64,000 bases of DNA from NCBI RefSeq assembly GCF_003086295.3, contig NC_092048.1, positions 65,824,841 to 65,888,840 on the forward strand, in the 5' to 3' direction. The translations under genes were made by a program, and so were the position numbers. Positions 1 through 11,068 of the stretch are shown here, one piece after another. Source of the stretch: Arachis hypogaea. Lineage: Eukaryota; Streptophyta; Magnoliopsida; Fabales; Fabaceae. Below the pieces are notes generated by a model. It was given only the letters and a program-made list of their open reading frames with translations, had not been told where the DNA came from and ran no database searches. Within the stretch, counting starts at the first letter, position 1. Each line of letters starts with the position of its first letter.

Positions 1-408
1 GGATTTTCGAAAAAATTAAAAAGATAAGATAGAAGATATGATTTTAAAAAGATATGATATGAAAAGATGTGAATTAAGATTGAAAAGATAAGAAAGATTT
101 TTGAAAAACATAGATCTAGATTTTGAAAATGATAATGTGGAGATTTGAAAAAGATATTGATTAGTTGAAAAGATTTTAGAGTGAAAAAGATAGATTTGTT
201 TTTAGAAAAGGTTTAAAAAGAGTTGGATTGAATTTTCAGAAGGGGATTTGTGCTTATGGATTAAGATACATTTGATATTTTTAAAGAGGGATTTTAGAAA
301 TCAAGGTTCTTAACATGTTTATGCAAGAAATCATGAATTGAAAACATGGAATTTTAAAATTAGAATGAAAAAATATGAAGAAAAATGATTTTACCTCCTT
401 CCCACCAT
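1..408 (-). other. K 3' noncoding region, A/T-rich part
   Basis: Low-complexity sequence rich in GAAAAAGATA-like repeats on the plus strand (CTTTTTCAAAA-like on the element's own strand). It matches the noncoding DNA before the env-position ORF in A (about 31950-32350). No credible ORF is visible. If K has an env-position ORF it lies outside the window. Confidence 0.7.
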
Positions 409-610
409 CCTAGCGTTTGAACGCCCAAACACTGCCTGTTTTGGGCGTTCAACGCCCAAATGCTACACACCTGGGCATTCAATGCCCAGTTGTTGCCCTT
501 TTCTGGCGTTGAACGCCAGATTGCTATCCTTACTGGCGTTCAGCGCCCACTGGATGCCCCTTTTGGGCGCTGAACGCCCAAAATGGGCTCTTACTGGCGT
601 TTTCTTGCCA
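409..610. repeat. Palindrome cassette, CTGGCGTTCAACGCCAG family, in K's post-pol noncoding region
   Basis: At least six imperfect copies of a short inverted repeat (arms TGGCGTT/AACGCCA or TGGGCGTT/AACGCCCA) are spaced about 30-40 bases apart. The same cassette lies after gag-pol in A (32385-32610) and B (38851-39030), in the LTR U3 of this family, and translated inside gag of K and A. Function is unknown; the repeat is self-complementary in DNA and RNA. Confidence 0.85.
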
Positions 611-818
611 GTGAGCTCTTTTTCTCTGTTTTGTGTGAAGATTCCTTCTGTAACCCTGTGAATTTATAAAATTGATTCTTTACCTTAGTATCAATGAACT
701 TTATATAAACAAATAAAAATAAAAATAGGGCAAAATGCTTAGAGGATTGATGCCCCATGGCTGGGTTGCCTCCCAGCAAGCGCTTCTTTATTGTCTTTAG
801 CTGGACCTTGCTGAGCTT
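611..818 (-). other. K noncoding spacer directly after pol
   Basis: Short spacer between the pol stop (TAA, 821-819) and the palindrome cassette. It contains the conserved tract with AAAGAAGCGCTTG followed by a hairpin (760-777), also found after the coding region of B, C and D. No ORF is supported. Confidence 0.7.
760..777 (-). promoter_or_regulatory. Post-pol hairpin of K (GCTGGG AGGCAA CCCAGC)
   Basis: A perfect 6-bp stem with loop AGGCAA lies about 40 bases after the pol stop. B, C and D have TTGGG/CCCAA at the same position and Y has GGTGGG/CCCACC, so the pairing is kept although the bases differ. The role is unknown. Confidence 0.7.
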
Positions 819-3800
819 TTAATCTAGCTTCAGCCTTGAGCACTCTTGCTCAATGTTGCCTTCAAGATAGTGCTTGATTCTCTGTCCATTGACAATGAAC
901 TTCTTATCAGAATCAATATCTTGAAGCTCCACATAACCATATGGTGATACACTTGTAATCACGTATGGTCCCCTCCACTGGGATTTCAATTTCCCGGGGA
1001 ATAGCTTGAGTCTAGAGTTAAACAGCAGAACCTTCTGTCCTGGTTCAAAGATTCTAGATGACAGCTTTCTGTCATGCCATTTTTTTTATTTCTCTTTATA
1101 AAGCTTGGCATTTTCGAAAGCTGTGAATCTGAATTCCTCTAGCTCATTTAGCTGGAGCAATCTCTTTTCTCCTGCTAATTTGGCATCAAAGTTTAGGAAT
1201 CTGGTTGCCCAGTAGGCTTTATGTTCCAGTTCCACGGGCAGGTGACATGCCTTACCATACACCAGTTGGTATGGAGAGGTCCCTATAGGGGTCTTGAATG
1301 CTGTTCTGTAAGCCCACAGAGCATCATCCAAGCTCCGTGCCCAATCCTTTCTACGGGTATTTACTGTTCGTTCCAGGATTCTTTTTAGTTCTCTATTAGA
1401 GACTTCAGCTTGCCCATTGGTTTGTGGATGATATGGAGTAGCCACCTTGTGGCGAATCCCATATCGAACCATGGCAGAGTAAAGCTATTTATTGCAGAAG
1501 TGAGTGCCCCCATCACTGATTAGTACTCTAGGGACACCGAACCTGCTAAAGATATGTTTCTGGAGGAACTTCAGCACTGTTTTAGTATCATTGGTGGATG
1601 TGGCAATGGCCTCAACCCATTTTGATACATAGTCAACTGCCACCAGAATATAAGTGTTTGAGTATGATGGTGGGAAAGGTCCCATGAAGTCAATTCCCCA
1701 TACGTCAAACAACTCAATCTCCAAGATTCCTTGTTGAGGCATGGCGTAACCATGAGGTAGATTGCCAGCTCTTTGGCAACTGTCACAGTTACATACAAAC
1801 TCTCGGGAATCTCTATAGAGTGTGGGCCAATAGAAGCCACATTGGAGGACCTTGGTGGCTGTTCGCTCACCTCCGAAATGGCCTCCATATTGAGATCCAT
1901 GGCAGTGCAATATGATCCTCTGTGCTTCTTCTCTAGGCACACACCTACGGATTATTCCGTCTGCACATCTCTTAAAGAGATAGGGTTCATCCCACAAGTA
2001 GTACTTTGCATCAGTGATTATTTTTTTCTTTTGTATCCTGTTGTACTCTTTGGGTATGAACCTTGCAACTTTATAGTTTGCAATATCGGCAAACCATGGT
2101 GTTTCCTGAATGGCAAATAAATGCTCATTCGGAAAAGTCTCAGAGATCTCAAGAGAGGGGAGGGGCTTCCCTTATACTGGCTCTATCCGGGACAGATGAT
2201 CAGCCACTTGGTTCTCTGTCCCTTTTCTGTCTCTTATTTCTATATCAAACTCTTGCAGAAGCAACACCCATCTGATGAGCCTGGGTTTTGAATCCTGCTT
2301 TGTGAATAGATATTTAAGATCAGCATGGTCAGTATACACAATCACTTTTGATCCTACTAAGTATGATCTGAACTTGTCAATGGCGTAAACCACTGCAAGC
2401 AATTCTTTTTCTGTGGTTGTGTAATTTTTCTGGGCATCATTTAAAACGCGGCTAGCATAATAAATGACATGCAGGAGCTTGTCATGCCTCTATCCCAGTA
2501 CTGCACCAATGGCGTGATCACTGGCATCACACATTAGCTCAAATGGTAATGTCCAGTCTGGTGCAGAAATGACTGGTGCTATGACCAGCTTAGCTTTCAG
2601 CGTTTCAAACGCCTGCAGGCACTCTGTGTCAAACACAAATGGCATGTCAGCAGCTAGCAGATTGCTTAGAGGTTTTGCGATTTTTGAAAAATCCTTTATA
2701 AACCTTCTATAGAATCCTGCATGCCCCAGAAAGCTTCTGATTGCCTTAACATTGGCAGGTGGTGGTAATTTTTCAATTACCTCTATTTTTGCTTGATCCA
2801 CCTCTATTCCCTTGTTGGAGATTTTATGCCCAAGGACGATCCCTTCAGTCACCATGAAGTGACATTTTTCCCAGTTTAAAACTAGGTTGGTCTCTTGGCA
2901 TCTTTTCAGAACAAGTTTCAGGTGATCAAGACAGGAGCTGAATGAGTCTCCATATACTGAGAAGTCATCCATGAAAACTTCCAGAAATTTTTCTACCATA
3001 TCAGAGAAAATAGAGAGCATGCATCTCTGGAAGGTTGCAGGCGCATTACACAGCCCAAATGGCATCCTTCTATAAGCAAACACTCCAGATGGACATGTGA
3101 ATGCTGTTTTCTCTTGATCCTGGGGATCTGCTGCAATCTGGTTATAGCCTGAGTAGCCATCCAAAAAGCAGTAATACTCATGACCTGCTAGTCTTTCTAA
3201 CATTTGGTCTATGAATGGTAAAGGAAAATGATCCTTTCTGGTGGCTGTATTGAGCCTTCTGTAGTCAATACACATGCGCCACCCTGTAACTATTCTCATA
3301 GGAACCAGTTCATTCTTTTCATTATGAATCACTGTCATGCCTCCCTTTTTTGGGACGACTTGGACAGGGCTCACCCAGGGGCTATCAGAAATAGGATAAA
3401 TAATCCCAGTCTCTAGTAATTTGGTGACCTCTTTCTGCACCACTTCCTTCATGGCTGGATTTAGCCGCCTCTGTGGTTGAACCACTGGTTTGGCATTATC
3501 CTCCAATAAGATTTTGTGCATGCATCTAGCTGGGCTTATGCCCTTAAGGTCACCTATGGACCACCCAAGAGCTGTCTTGTGTGTCCTTAGCACTTGAATA
3601 AGTGCTTCCTCTTCCTGTGAATTTAAAGCAGAGCTTATGATCACTGGAAAAGTGTCACCTTCTCCCAGAAATGCATATTTCAAGGATGGTGGTAATGGCT
3701 TGAGCTCGGGTTTAGGAGGTTTTTCCTCTTCTAGAAGAAATTTCATAGGCTCTTTCATGTCCTCTGAGTCCTCCGAATCAGGCTGAACATCTTTAAAGAT

Positions 3801-4257
3801 ATTTTCCAACTCTGATTCGAGACTCTCAGCCATGTTGATCTCTTCTACCAAGGAGTCAATAAGATCAACTTTCATGCAGTCTGTTGATGTGTCTGGATGC
3901 TGCATGGCTTTGACAGCGTTCAACTTGAACTCATCATCATTGACTCTCAGGGTTATTTCCCCCTGTTGGATGTCAATGAGGGATCGTCCAGTTGCTAGGA
4001 AGGGTCTTCCTAGAATGAGAGTAGCACTCTTGTGCTCCTCCATTTCCAGCACAACAAAGTCAGTGGGGAAGGCGAATGGCCCAACTCTGACTATCATGTC
4101 TTCGATCACGCCTGATGGGTATTTAGTGGAGCCATCAGCAAGTTGGAGACATATCCGGGTTGGTTTAACTTCGTCAGTTAAGCCAAGCTTTCTGACAGTG
4201 GATGCAGGTATTAGGTTGATGCTTGCCCCAAGATCGCATAAAGCTGTCTTGGTATAA
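819..4257 (-). pseudogene. pol: K pol: protease, reverse transcriptase, RNase H, integrase (broken)
   Basis: Continuation of gag in one long frame. Seen in order: aspartic protease and its C-terminal LGRPFLATG motif (about 4020), RT with MCIDYRRLN (about 3270) and catalytic FMDDFSVYG (about 2965), RNase H with CDASDHAIG (about 2520) and [10 protein letters not shown], the integrase H2C2 zinc finger (about 1900-1780), a D-D-E core (ISDGGTHF about 1515; [10 protein letters not shown] about 1430) and a C-terminal tail with FEPGQKVLLFNS (about 1020) and IVNGQRIKHY. The order RT-RNase H-integrase is that of Ty3/gypsy, and the sequence style is that of Athila. Stops lie at 2490 (CAG to TAG), 2172, 1485 (CAG to TAG) and 1086. 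The 1086 stop is shared with A (43602), so it may be older than both insertions. Confidence 0.93.
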
Positions 4258-5946
4258 TTATCTTCTAATATGCATGGTATCAGAAAACTCCCATGGTATC
4301 AGAAAACTCCCAGGGTCTTTAAGCTTTTCAGGAAAGCTCTTCAGAATGACTGCACTGCATTCTTTAGTGAGGAGAACTCTTTCTGTTTCTCTCCAGTCCT
4401 TCTTATGACTCAAGATCTCTTTCATGAACTTGGCATAAGAAGGTATTTGCTCAAGTGCCTCTGCAAATGGAATCTTTATTTCAAGAGTCCTGAGATAATC
4501 TGCAAAGCGAGCAAATTGCTTATCCTGCTCCTCTTTCCGGAGTTTTTGAGGATAAGGTATCTTGGCTTTATATTCCTCAACCTTAGTTGCTGCAGGTTTA
4601 TTGCCTACATAAGTGGTTGAAGAAGCCTTTTTAGAGGGGTTGTTATCAGCATTTGTGTGTGTCTGATCCCTCACTGGCAATTGAGTGCCAGAGTTAGAAA
4701 CTGGAGTGACGTTAGACGCCAACTCCTTGTCTGTTCCTTGTGTCTGAACGCCAGAACTGTGCCCATTTTGGGCGTTCAGCGCCAGATCTTGCCCAATTTG
4801 GGCGTTCAACGCCAGATCCTTGCCCATTTCTGGCGTTGAACGCCAGTTTTGCCTTGTTTCTAGCGTTGAACGCCAGTCCTGAGCATGGTCTGGGCGTTCA
4901 GCGCCAGCCTTCCACCAAATTTATGGCGTTTTAGTTCCAGAATTACTTTTCCCTGGGCTCTTACTGTCCTCAGGTGAATTTTGGGTGGTTTGCTCATTTC
5001 TTAGCTTCTTGCTGCCTTGAGGTGGGGTATTTAATGTTTTCCCACTTCTTAATTGAACTGCTTGGCATTCTTCTGTTATTTGCCTTGACAGCTGCTGCTT
5101 TGTTTGCTTAAACTGTTCTTCCATATGTATATTAGCTATCCTTGTCTCTTGTAGTCTATCTTTGAATTCGGCTAACTGCTTTGTTAGGAAGTCCAATTGC
5201 TGATTGAATTCAGCAGCTTGTTTCACAGGACTGAGTTCAGCAGTTGCTGTTTTAACCTCTTCTTTCATGGAAGGGTCACTGCTTAGGTACAGATGCTAAT
5301 TCCTGGCAACTGTATCAATGAGCTCTTGAGCCTCTTCAATTGTCTTTCTCATATGGATAGATCCACCAGCTGAGTAATCTAGAGACATCTGAGCTCCTTC
5401 TGCAAGCCCATAGTAGAAGATGTCTAACTGAACCCACTCTGAAAACATTTCTGAGGGGCATTTTCTTAGCATCTCTCTGTATCTCTCCCAGGCATCATAA
5501 AGAGATTCATTATCTCTTTGTTTAAAGCCTTGGATGTCCAACCTTAGCTGTGTCATCCGTTTTGGAGGAAAGTATTGATTCAGGAATTTTTCTGTCAACT
5601 GTTTCCATGTCCTTATGCTGGCCTTAGGTTGGTTATTTAACCACCTCTTAGCTTGATCTTTTACAGCAAATGGAAACAGTAATAGTCTGTAGACATCCTG
5701 ATCTATTTCTTTATCATGTACTGTGTCAGCAATTTGTAAAAATTATGCCAGAAACTCTGTAGGTTCTTCCTGTGGAAGACCGGAATACTGGCAACTTTGC
5801 TGCACCATGATAATGAGCTGAGGATTCAACTCAAAGCTACTGACTCCAATGGAGGGTATGCAGATACTACTCCCATATGAAGCAGTAGAGGGGTTAGAAT
5901 ATGACCCCAGAGTCCTCCTGGACTGTTCATTTTCGCTTAGGTCCAT
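4258..5946 (-). pseudogene. gag: K gag (broken)
   Basis: The start is ATG at 5946 (MDLSENEQ), matching A's gag start at 48418. The Retrotrans_gag-type region follows, including LTEKFLNQYFPPKR (about 5590) and SLYDAWERYREML (about 5490), the usual helical capsid-like block. Then comes a glutamine-rich coiled-coil stretch (5268 onward), a segment encoded by palindromic repeats (4740-4925) and the pre-protease linker. No CCHC zinc knuckle is visible. In-frame stops lie at 5743, 5296 (CAG to TAG) and 4921. A 19-bp tandem duplication at about 4274-4312 shifts the frame and ends the reading at 4258, just before the protease active site. Gag would form the particle that packages element RNA. Confidence 0.9.
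4738..4925. repeat. Palindrome cassette translated inside K gag
   Basis: Five copies of the CTGGCGTTCAACGCCAG-type inverted repeat lie inside the gag frame, where they encode repeats such as DLALNAQ. The same family lies in the U3 and in the noncoding region of K. A carries the equivalent at 47180-47420. Confidence 0.85.
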
Positions 5947-6659
5947 GATGGAGAAAGGGAGATGATGTAAAATAGAAAAAATATTTTTATTTATTTATTT
6001 ATATATTTATTTCGAAAATGAAATAAATTAAAATAAAATAAATAAAAATTGAGTAAAGATTTTCAAAAAACTGAGGAGAGAGAAAGTGGTTAGGAAGTTT
6101 TGAAAAGGATATGATGATTTTGAAAAAAAAGGTTTTAAATTTTGAAATGAAAATCTGAATTTTAGAAATATATTTCAAAAATTTGTTTTTAAAATAGAGA
6201 GAAAAGATATTTTTGATTTTTAAGAGGAAAGAGAAAAACAATAAGATAGCACAAGATTTAAAATTTTTAGATCTAATGCTCCTTATTTTCGAAAATTTTG
6301 GAGGGAAAACACCAAGGAACACCAAACTTAAAAATTTTAAGATCAAGACACAAGAAAAACTCAAGAACACTTTGAAGACTCACAAGAACATAAGAACATG
6401 AAGGACGAACACCAAACTTAAAATTTTTAGAAAACCAAAATAAATTTTTGAAAATTTTAAGAAAAATCAACAAGAAAACACCAAACTTAAAGTTTGGCAC
6501 AGAATTTAGTAGAAAAATTATTTTTGAAAAAGATTTTAAAAAGAAAATAAGGATTCTAAAATTTTAACACGATAATAATAAGAGACTCTGAACAAAAAAG
6601 GAGAAATTTTTCCTAATCTAAGCAACAAAATAAACCGTTAGTTGTCCAAACACGAACAA
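5947..6659 (-). other. K 5' leader between PBS and gag
   Basis: A/T-rich leader of about 0.7 kb. On the element strand it has three copies of the TAAGTTTGGTGT motif (complements at about 6309, 6408 and 6477) and many TTTTCAAAA-like runs. Small open frames here are low-complexity and not credible genes. Confidence 0.75.
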
Positions 6660-6677
6660 TCCCCGGCAACGGCGCCA
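6660..6677 (-). promoter_or_regulatory. K primer-binding site (tRNA-Asp)
   Basis: The element strand reads TGGCGCCGTTGCCGGGGA, exactly complementary to the 3' end of plant tRNA-Asp(GUC) including CCA as I know it. It starts six bases after the LTR end (spacer AGTTTT). Athila-type elements are known to use tRNA-Asp. Confidence 0.9.
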
Positions 6678-6683
6678 AAAACT

Positions 6684-7954
6684 TGGTGCACAAATTGTGA
6701 ATCACACTTTTCACAACTGGTACCACTAACCAGCAAGTGCACTGGGTCGTCCAAGTAATACCTCACGTGAGTAAGGGTCGAATCCCACGGAGATTGTTGA
6801 TTTGAAGCAATCTATGGTTATCTTGTAAATCTTAGTCAGGAAGTCAATTATGTTTATCAGTTGACTTGCGAATAACCAAGAGAGCATAAATTAAAGGTTA
6901 CTTGTTATGCAGTAATGGAGAATATGTTGGAGTTTTGGAGGTGCTTTGTCTTCTGAATCTCTGCTTTCCTCTGTCTTCTGATTCACGCACGCACGTCCTC
7001 CTATGGCAAGCTGTATGTAGGGGATCACCGTCGTCAATGGCTACATCCCATCCCCTCAGTGAAGAATATGCTCACATGCTCTGTCACAGCACGGCTAATC
7101 ATCTGTCGGTTCTCGATCATACTGGAATAGGATTCTTCATCCTTTTGCGTCTGTCACTAACGCCCAGCACTCGCGAGTTTGAAGCTCGTCACAGTCATTC
7201 GATCATTGAATCCTACTCGGAATACCACAGACAAGGTTTAGACTTTCCGGATTCTCATGAATGCCGCCATCAATTCTAGCTTATACCACAAAGATTCTAA
7301 TTAAGAGATCTCAGAGATACTCATTCAATCGGATATAGAACGGAGGTGGTTGTCAGGCACACGTTCATGGTTTGAGTAAACTCTGATAGATGGTGCAGAG
7401 ATCCACTTCTGGGGCCCACTTGGTGTGTGTTGGGGCTGAGACTTAAGCAATTTACGTGCATAAGGCTGTTTTGGGCGTTCAACGCCAGGTTTGGATCCAT
7501 TTCTGTCGTTGAACTCCAAATTTTGATCCTTTTATGGCGCTAGACGCCAGAATTGGGCAGAGAGCTGGCGTTGAACGCCAGTTTACGTCATCTATCCTTG
7601 TGCAAAGTATGGACTATTATATATTTCTGGAAAGCCCTAGATGTCTACTTTCCAACGCAATTGGAAGCGCGCCATTTCGAGTTCTGTAGCTCCAGAAAAT
7701 TCACTTTGAGTGCAGGGAGGTCAGAATCGAACAGCATCAGCAGTCCTTTTTCAGCCTGAATCAGATTTTTGCTCAGCTCCCTCAATTTCAGCCAGAAAAA
7801 TGCCTGAAATCACAAAAAAACACACAACTCATAGTAAAGTCCAGAAATATAAATTTTTCCTAAAAACTAATGGAATTAAACTAAAAACTAACTAAAACAC
7901 CCTAAAAACTATATGAAATTAACCCTAAAAAGCGTATAAAATATCCGCTCATCA
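6684..7954 (-). repeat. K 5' LTR (promoter segment deleted)
   Basis: Starts TGATGAGCGG (element strand, 7954) and ends TGCACCA (6684), 1271 bases. Compared with the 1538-base LTRs of A it lacks about 270 bases between two GAG triplets (junction 7374-7376; A's equivalent is about 28772-29041). The missing part includes the presumed core promoter and transcript start, so this LTR is probably promoterless. A palindrome cassette remains at about 7465-7590. Confidence 0.9.
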
Positions 7955-8418
7955 ATCCTTCACCTTTCTTAAATGAAAATGTTTTTAATTGTAGAAGAAC
8001 AAGAAGTACATGGATTTCGAAATTTAACTTGAAATTAGTTTAATTATGTTGATGTGGTGGCAATACTTTTTGTCTTTCTGAATGAATGCCTGAACAATGC
8101 ATATTTTTTATAGTGGAGTTTATGAATGTTAAAATTGTTGGCTCCTGAAAGAATAATGAAAAAGGAGACATGTTATTGATAATCCGAAAAATCATAAAAT
8201 TGATTCTTGAAGCAAGAAAAATTAGTGAAAAAAAAAGAGAGAAAAAGAAAGAAAAAGAAAAAGCAAGCAGAAAAAGCCAGTAACCTTTTAAACTAAAAGG
8301 CAAGGGTAAAAAGGATCCAAGGCTTTGAGCATTAATAGATAGGAGGGCCCAAAGGAATAAAATCCTGGCCTAAGCGGCTAAATCAAGCTGTCCCTAACCA
8401 TGTGCTTGTGGCGTGAAG

Positions 8419-8441
8419 GTGTCAAGCGAAAAGCTTGAGAC
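8419..8441 (+). promoter_or_regulatory. Conserved 3' noncoding hairpin (X version)
   Basis: Stem core CAAGC/GCTTG around a GAAAA loop, extended outward by GTGT/AGAC with one mismatch. In A, B and E the core is CAAGT/ACTTG around GAAA; in H it is CAAGT/GCTTG, a U-G wobble. The base pair changes while pairing persists. Confidence 0.65.
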
Positions 8442-8860
8442 TGAGCGGTTAAAGTCGTGGTCCAAAGCAAAAAGAGTGTGCTTAAGAGCTCTAGGCACCT
8501 CTAACTGGGGACTCTGGCAAAGCTGAGTCACAATCTGAAAAGGTTCACTCAGTTATGTGTCTGTGGTATTTATGTATCCGGTGGTAATACTGGAAAAAAA
8601 ATCCTTAGGGTCACGGCCAAGACTCATAAAATAGCTATGTTCAAGAATCAACATACTGAACTAGGAGAATCAATAACACTATCTGAATTTTGAGTTCCTA
8701 TGGGTGCCAATCATTCTGAACTTCACAGGATAAAGTGAGATGCCAAAACTGTTCAGAATCAAAAAGCCATTAGTCCCGCTCATCTAATTAAGACTAATCT
8801 TCATTGATGTTTTTAGAATGCATTGTATATTCTCTTCTTTTTATCCTATTTTGTTTTTAG

Positions 8861-8897
8861 TTGCTTGGGAACAAGCAACAATTTAAGTTTGGTGTTG
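8861..8897 (+). promoter_or_regulatory. Pre-LTR hairpin and polypurine-tract position of X
   Basis: TTGCTTG GGAA CAAGCAA (8861-8878) forms a 7-bp stem with a purine loop, followed by TTTAAGTTTGGTGTTG, which abuts the LTR start. This is where the plus-strand primer (PPT) must lie, although the tract is not purely purine. Confidence 0.65.
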
Positions 8898-10429
8898 TGA
8901 TGAGCGGATAATTTATACCCTTTTTGGCATTATTTTTAGGTATTTTTTAGTATATTTTAGTTACTTTTTATTATATTTTTATTAGTTTTTATTCAAAAAT
9001 CACATTTCTGGGCTTTACTATGAGTTTGTGTGTTTTTCTGTAATTTCAAGTAATTTCTGGCTGAAATTGAGAGACTTGAGCAAAAATCTGATTCAGAGGC
9101 TGAAAAAGGACTGCAGATGCTGTTAGATTCTGACCCTCCTGCACTCGAAATGGATTTTCTGGAGCTACAGAAGCCCCATTGGAAAGTAGACATCCTGGGC
9201 TTTTCAGAAATATATAATAGTTCATACTTTGCCTAAGATTTGATGGTCCAAACCAGCGTCCAAAGTCAGCCTAAAACTTTCTGGCGTAAAAAGCCAGAAC
9301 TGGCACCTTTTTCGGCGTTAAACGGCCATTCTGGCACTTGGGGTTGCGTTTAACGCCAACTTTGGGCATATGAACGTGAAAGCTTGAAAGCTCAGCCCAG
9401 GAACATAATAAGTGGGTCCCAGAAGTGGAATTCTGCATTATCTGCACTTAGTTACTCATTTTCTGTAAACCTAAGTTACTAGTTTAGTATAAAAACTACT
9501 TTTAGAGATTCACTTTACATCTCATGACATTTTTACAATTCATATTTGTATTTCTGAAGGGATGAGTCTCTAAACCCCATAGGTGGGGGGTGAGGAGCTC
9601 TTCTGTGTTTCAATGGATTAATGTAATTACTACTGTTTTCTATTCAATCATGCTTGATTCTATTCTAAGATACTCATTCGTACTTCAATCTGGAGAAGAT
9701 GATGATCCATGACACTCATCAATATTCTCAATTATATGAACGCGTGCCTGACAACCACTCCCGTTCTATCTGAGCTCAACGTAGTCACTGGGCGACAGCT
9801 TGAATGTGTATCTCTTGGGTCTCTGATCCATGGACCGAATCCATGAGATCAGAACCTTCATGGTAGAGGCTAGAACCGTTTGACAGCATTCCTAAGATCC
9901 GGAAAGTCTAAACCTTGTCTGTGGTATTCCGAGTAGGATCTGAACAGGGATGACTGTGACAAGCTTCAAACTTGCGAATGTTGGGCGCAGTGACAGTGTA
10001 CAAAAGGATAATGGTCCTATTCCAACGCTAGTGAGAACTGACAGATGATCAGCCGTGCGGTGACAGTGCCTGGTATTTTTCATCCGAGAGGATCATACAG
10101 CCTGCCATGGAAGGAAGCTGTGCGTGTTGGGAGAAGAAGACAATAGGAAAGCAGAGATTCAGATGACAGAGCAACTCCGAAACCTCAGCCTGTTTCTCAT
10201 TACTGAATCATAAGTATTATCTATTTCATGCTATTTATTTTTCCTAAATACAATCACTCTTATTATTAATCTCCTGACTAAGATTTACAAAATAACCATA
10301 GCTTGCTTCAAGCCGACAATCTCCGTGGGATCGACCCTTACTCACGTAAGGTATTACTTGGACGACTCAGTGCACTTGCTGGTTAGTTGTGCGGAGTTGT
10401 GAAAAGTGTAATCACAATTTCGTGCACCG
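8898..10429 (+). repeat. X 3' LTR
   Basis: About 1.53 kb, starting TGATGAGCGG. It contains a degraded palindrome cassette (about 9272-9365), a TATA box (TATAAAA, 9488-9494) and the U5 block ending in GTGCACC. It is homologous to the B and C LTRs. Confidence 0.88.
9488..9494 (+). promoter_or_regulatory. TATA box in X LTR
   Basis: TATAAAA lies downstream of the palindrome cassette at the same relative place as TATAAATA in the B, C and E LTRs. Confidence 0.6.
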
Positions 10430-11068
10430 CTGGACAATCAAAATTTTGAGTCAACGCATACGCGTCATCCACGCCTACGCGTGGGTGGTAAAAAACGCAA
10501 ATGACGCGCACGCCTCAGTGACGCGCACCCGTGGAGTTGGCTATGCTTCTAGCACCCACCAGCGCGGTCCTGGCATAACTCTCTGTCCAGGCCACGCAGC
10601 CGCACCGTTCCAGCATGGTTTGGGCACGAACCAAATTTGGGCATCAATGCATACGCGTCGGTCACGAGGACGCGTGACAACTCCATTTTTTTAAAATTAA
10701 CAAGCAACCAAAGTAATGTCAAACAGTAATAAACAGGCGAAATCACAATGTAAACAAAATAAACCTAACCAAAAATAAAAATTTAACTTATTACCAATAT
10801 AAATGAAAGAGAAAATAGGAAGAATTTACCATGGTGGGGTGTCTCCCACCTAGAACTTTTAGTTAAAGTCCTTAAGTTGGACATTTGATGAGCTCCTTTT
10901 CATGGTGGCTTGTGCTTGAAATCATCTTGAAACTTCCACCAATGCTTGGACTTCCAATAAGCTCTAACATTTCCAAGTGAATTCCCCAAGCCGTGATGAA
11001 ATTCTTCACAAGCTTTGAGCTCCCAAAGTTGATCCTCTTGTATGCCGGGATCCTGATGCAAGAAGTAT
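10430..11068 (-). mobile_element. Remnant Y: post-pol part of another minus-strand element
   Basis: On the minus strand a short tract after pol carries a hairpin (10850-10833), then an A/T-rich stretch and a second palindrome type built on ACGCGTACGCGT/CACGCGTGCGCGT (10440-10680). This repeats the post-pol layout of the K/A/B family with a different palindrome. The open frame across 10872-11141 crosses the Y/Z boundary and is not a gene. Y is cut by X on the left and Z on the right. Confidence 0.65.
10833..10850 (-). promoter_or_regulatory. Post-pol hairpin of Y (GGTGGG AGACAC CCCACC)
   Basis: Equivalent in position and shape to the hairpins after pol in K and after the coding region in B, C and D, with different stem bases and a similar loop. 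Confidence 0.6.

Larger units (their letters stand above)
1..7954 (-). mobile_element. Element K: autonomous Athila/Tat-type LTR retrotransposon, 3' end off window
   Basis: Read on the minus strand the order is 5' LTR (7954-6684), tRNA-Asp PBS (6677-6660), A/T-rich leader, one gag-protease-RT-RNase H-integrase frame (5946-819), then a 3' noncoding region running off the window at base 1. K interrupts element X: the sequence from 7955 on matches an uninterrupted stretch in B from about 40816. The bases after the LTR (atcct, 7955-7959) should be one copy of the target duplication; the partner is off window. The coding frame has seven in-frame stops and a 19-bp duplication, so the copy is dead. 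It belongs to the same family as A. Confidence 0.9.
7955..8897 (+). other. X 3' noncoding region
   Basis: No ORF. It holds a purine-rich AAAAAGAAAG tract (about 8220-8275), then the conserved block of about 450 bases shared with B, A, H and E (from CAAGGCTTTGAGCATTAAT at about 8307), a hairpin at 8419-8441 and the hairpin-plus-AAGTTTGGTGTTG module just before the LTR (8861-8897). Confidence 0.75.
7955..10429 (+). mobile_element. Element X: 3' end of a plus-strand element, interrupted by K
   Basis: Made of a 3' noncoding region (7955-8897) and a complete 3' LTR (8898-10429). The rest lies left of the window, beyond K. Its 3' noncoding block matches those of B, A, H and E. On the right X abuts unrelated remnant Y. 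The last LTR base is G where relatives have A, so its exact end is uncertain by a few bases. Confidence 0.8.

Noticed and set aside
1571..1942. 123-codon frame opposite or beside integrase (also 44087-44458)
   Set aside because: Shifted-frame shadow of the integrase coding region in both K and A; conservation comes from the true frame.
6659..6678. tRNA-Asp-like sequence
   Set aside because: Only the last 18 bases of a tRNA complement are present, next to an LTR end; these are primer-binding sites, not tRNA genes. The same holds for 22523, 34396, 49133, 50839 and 60194.
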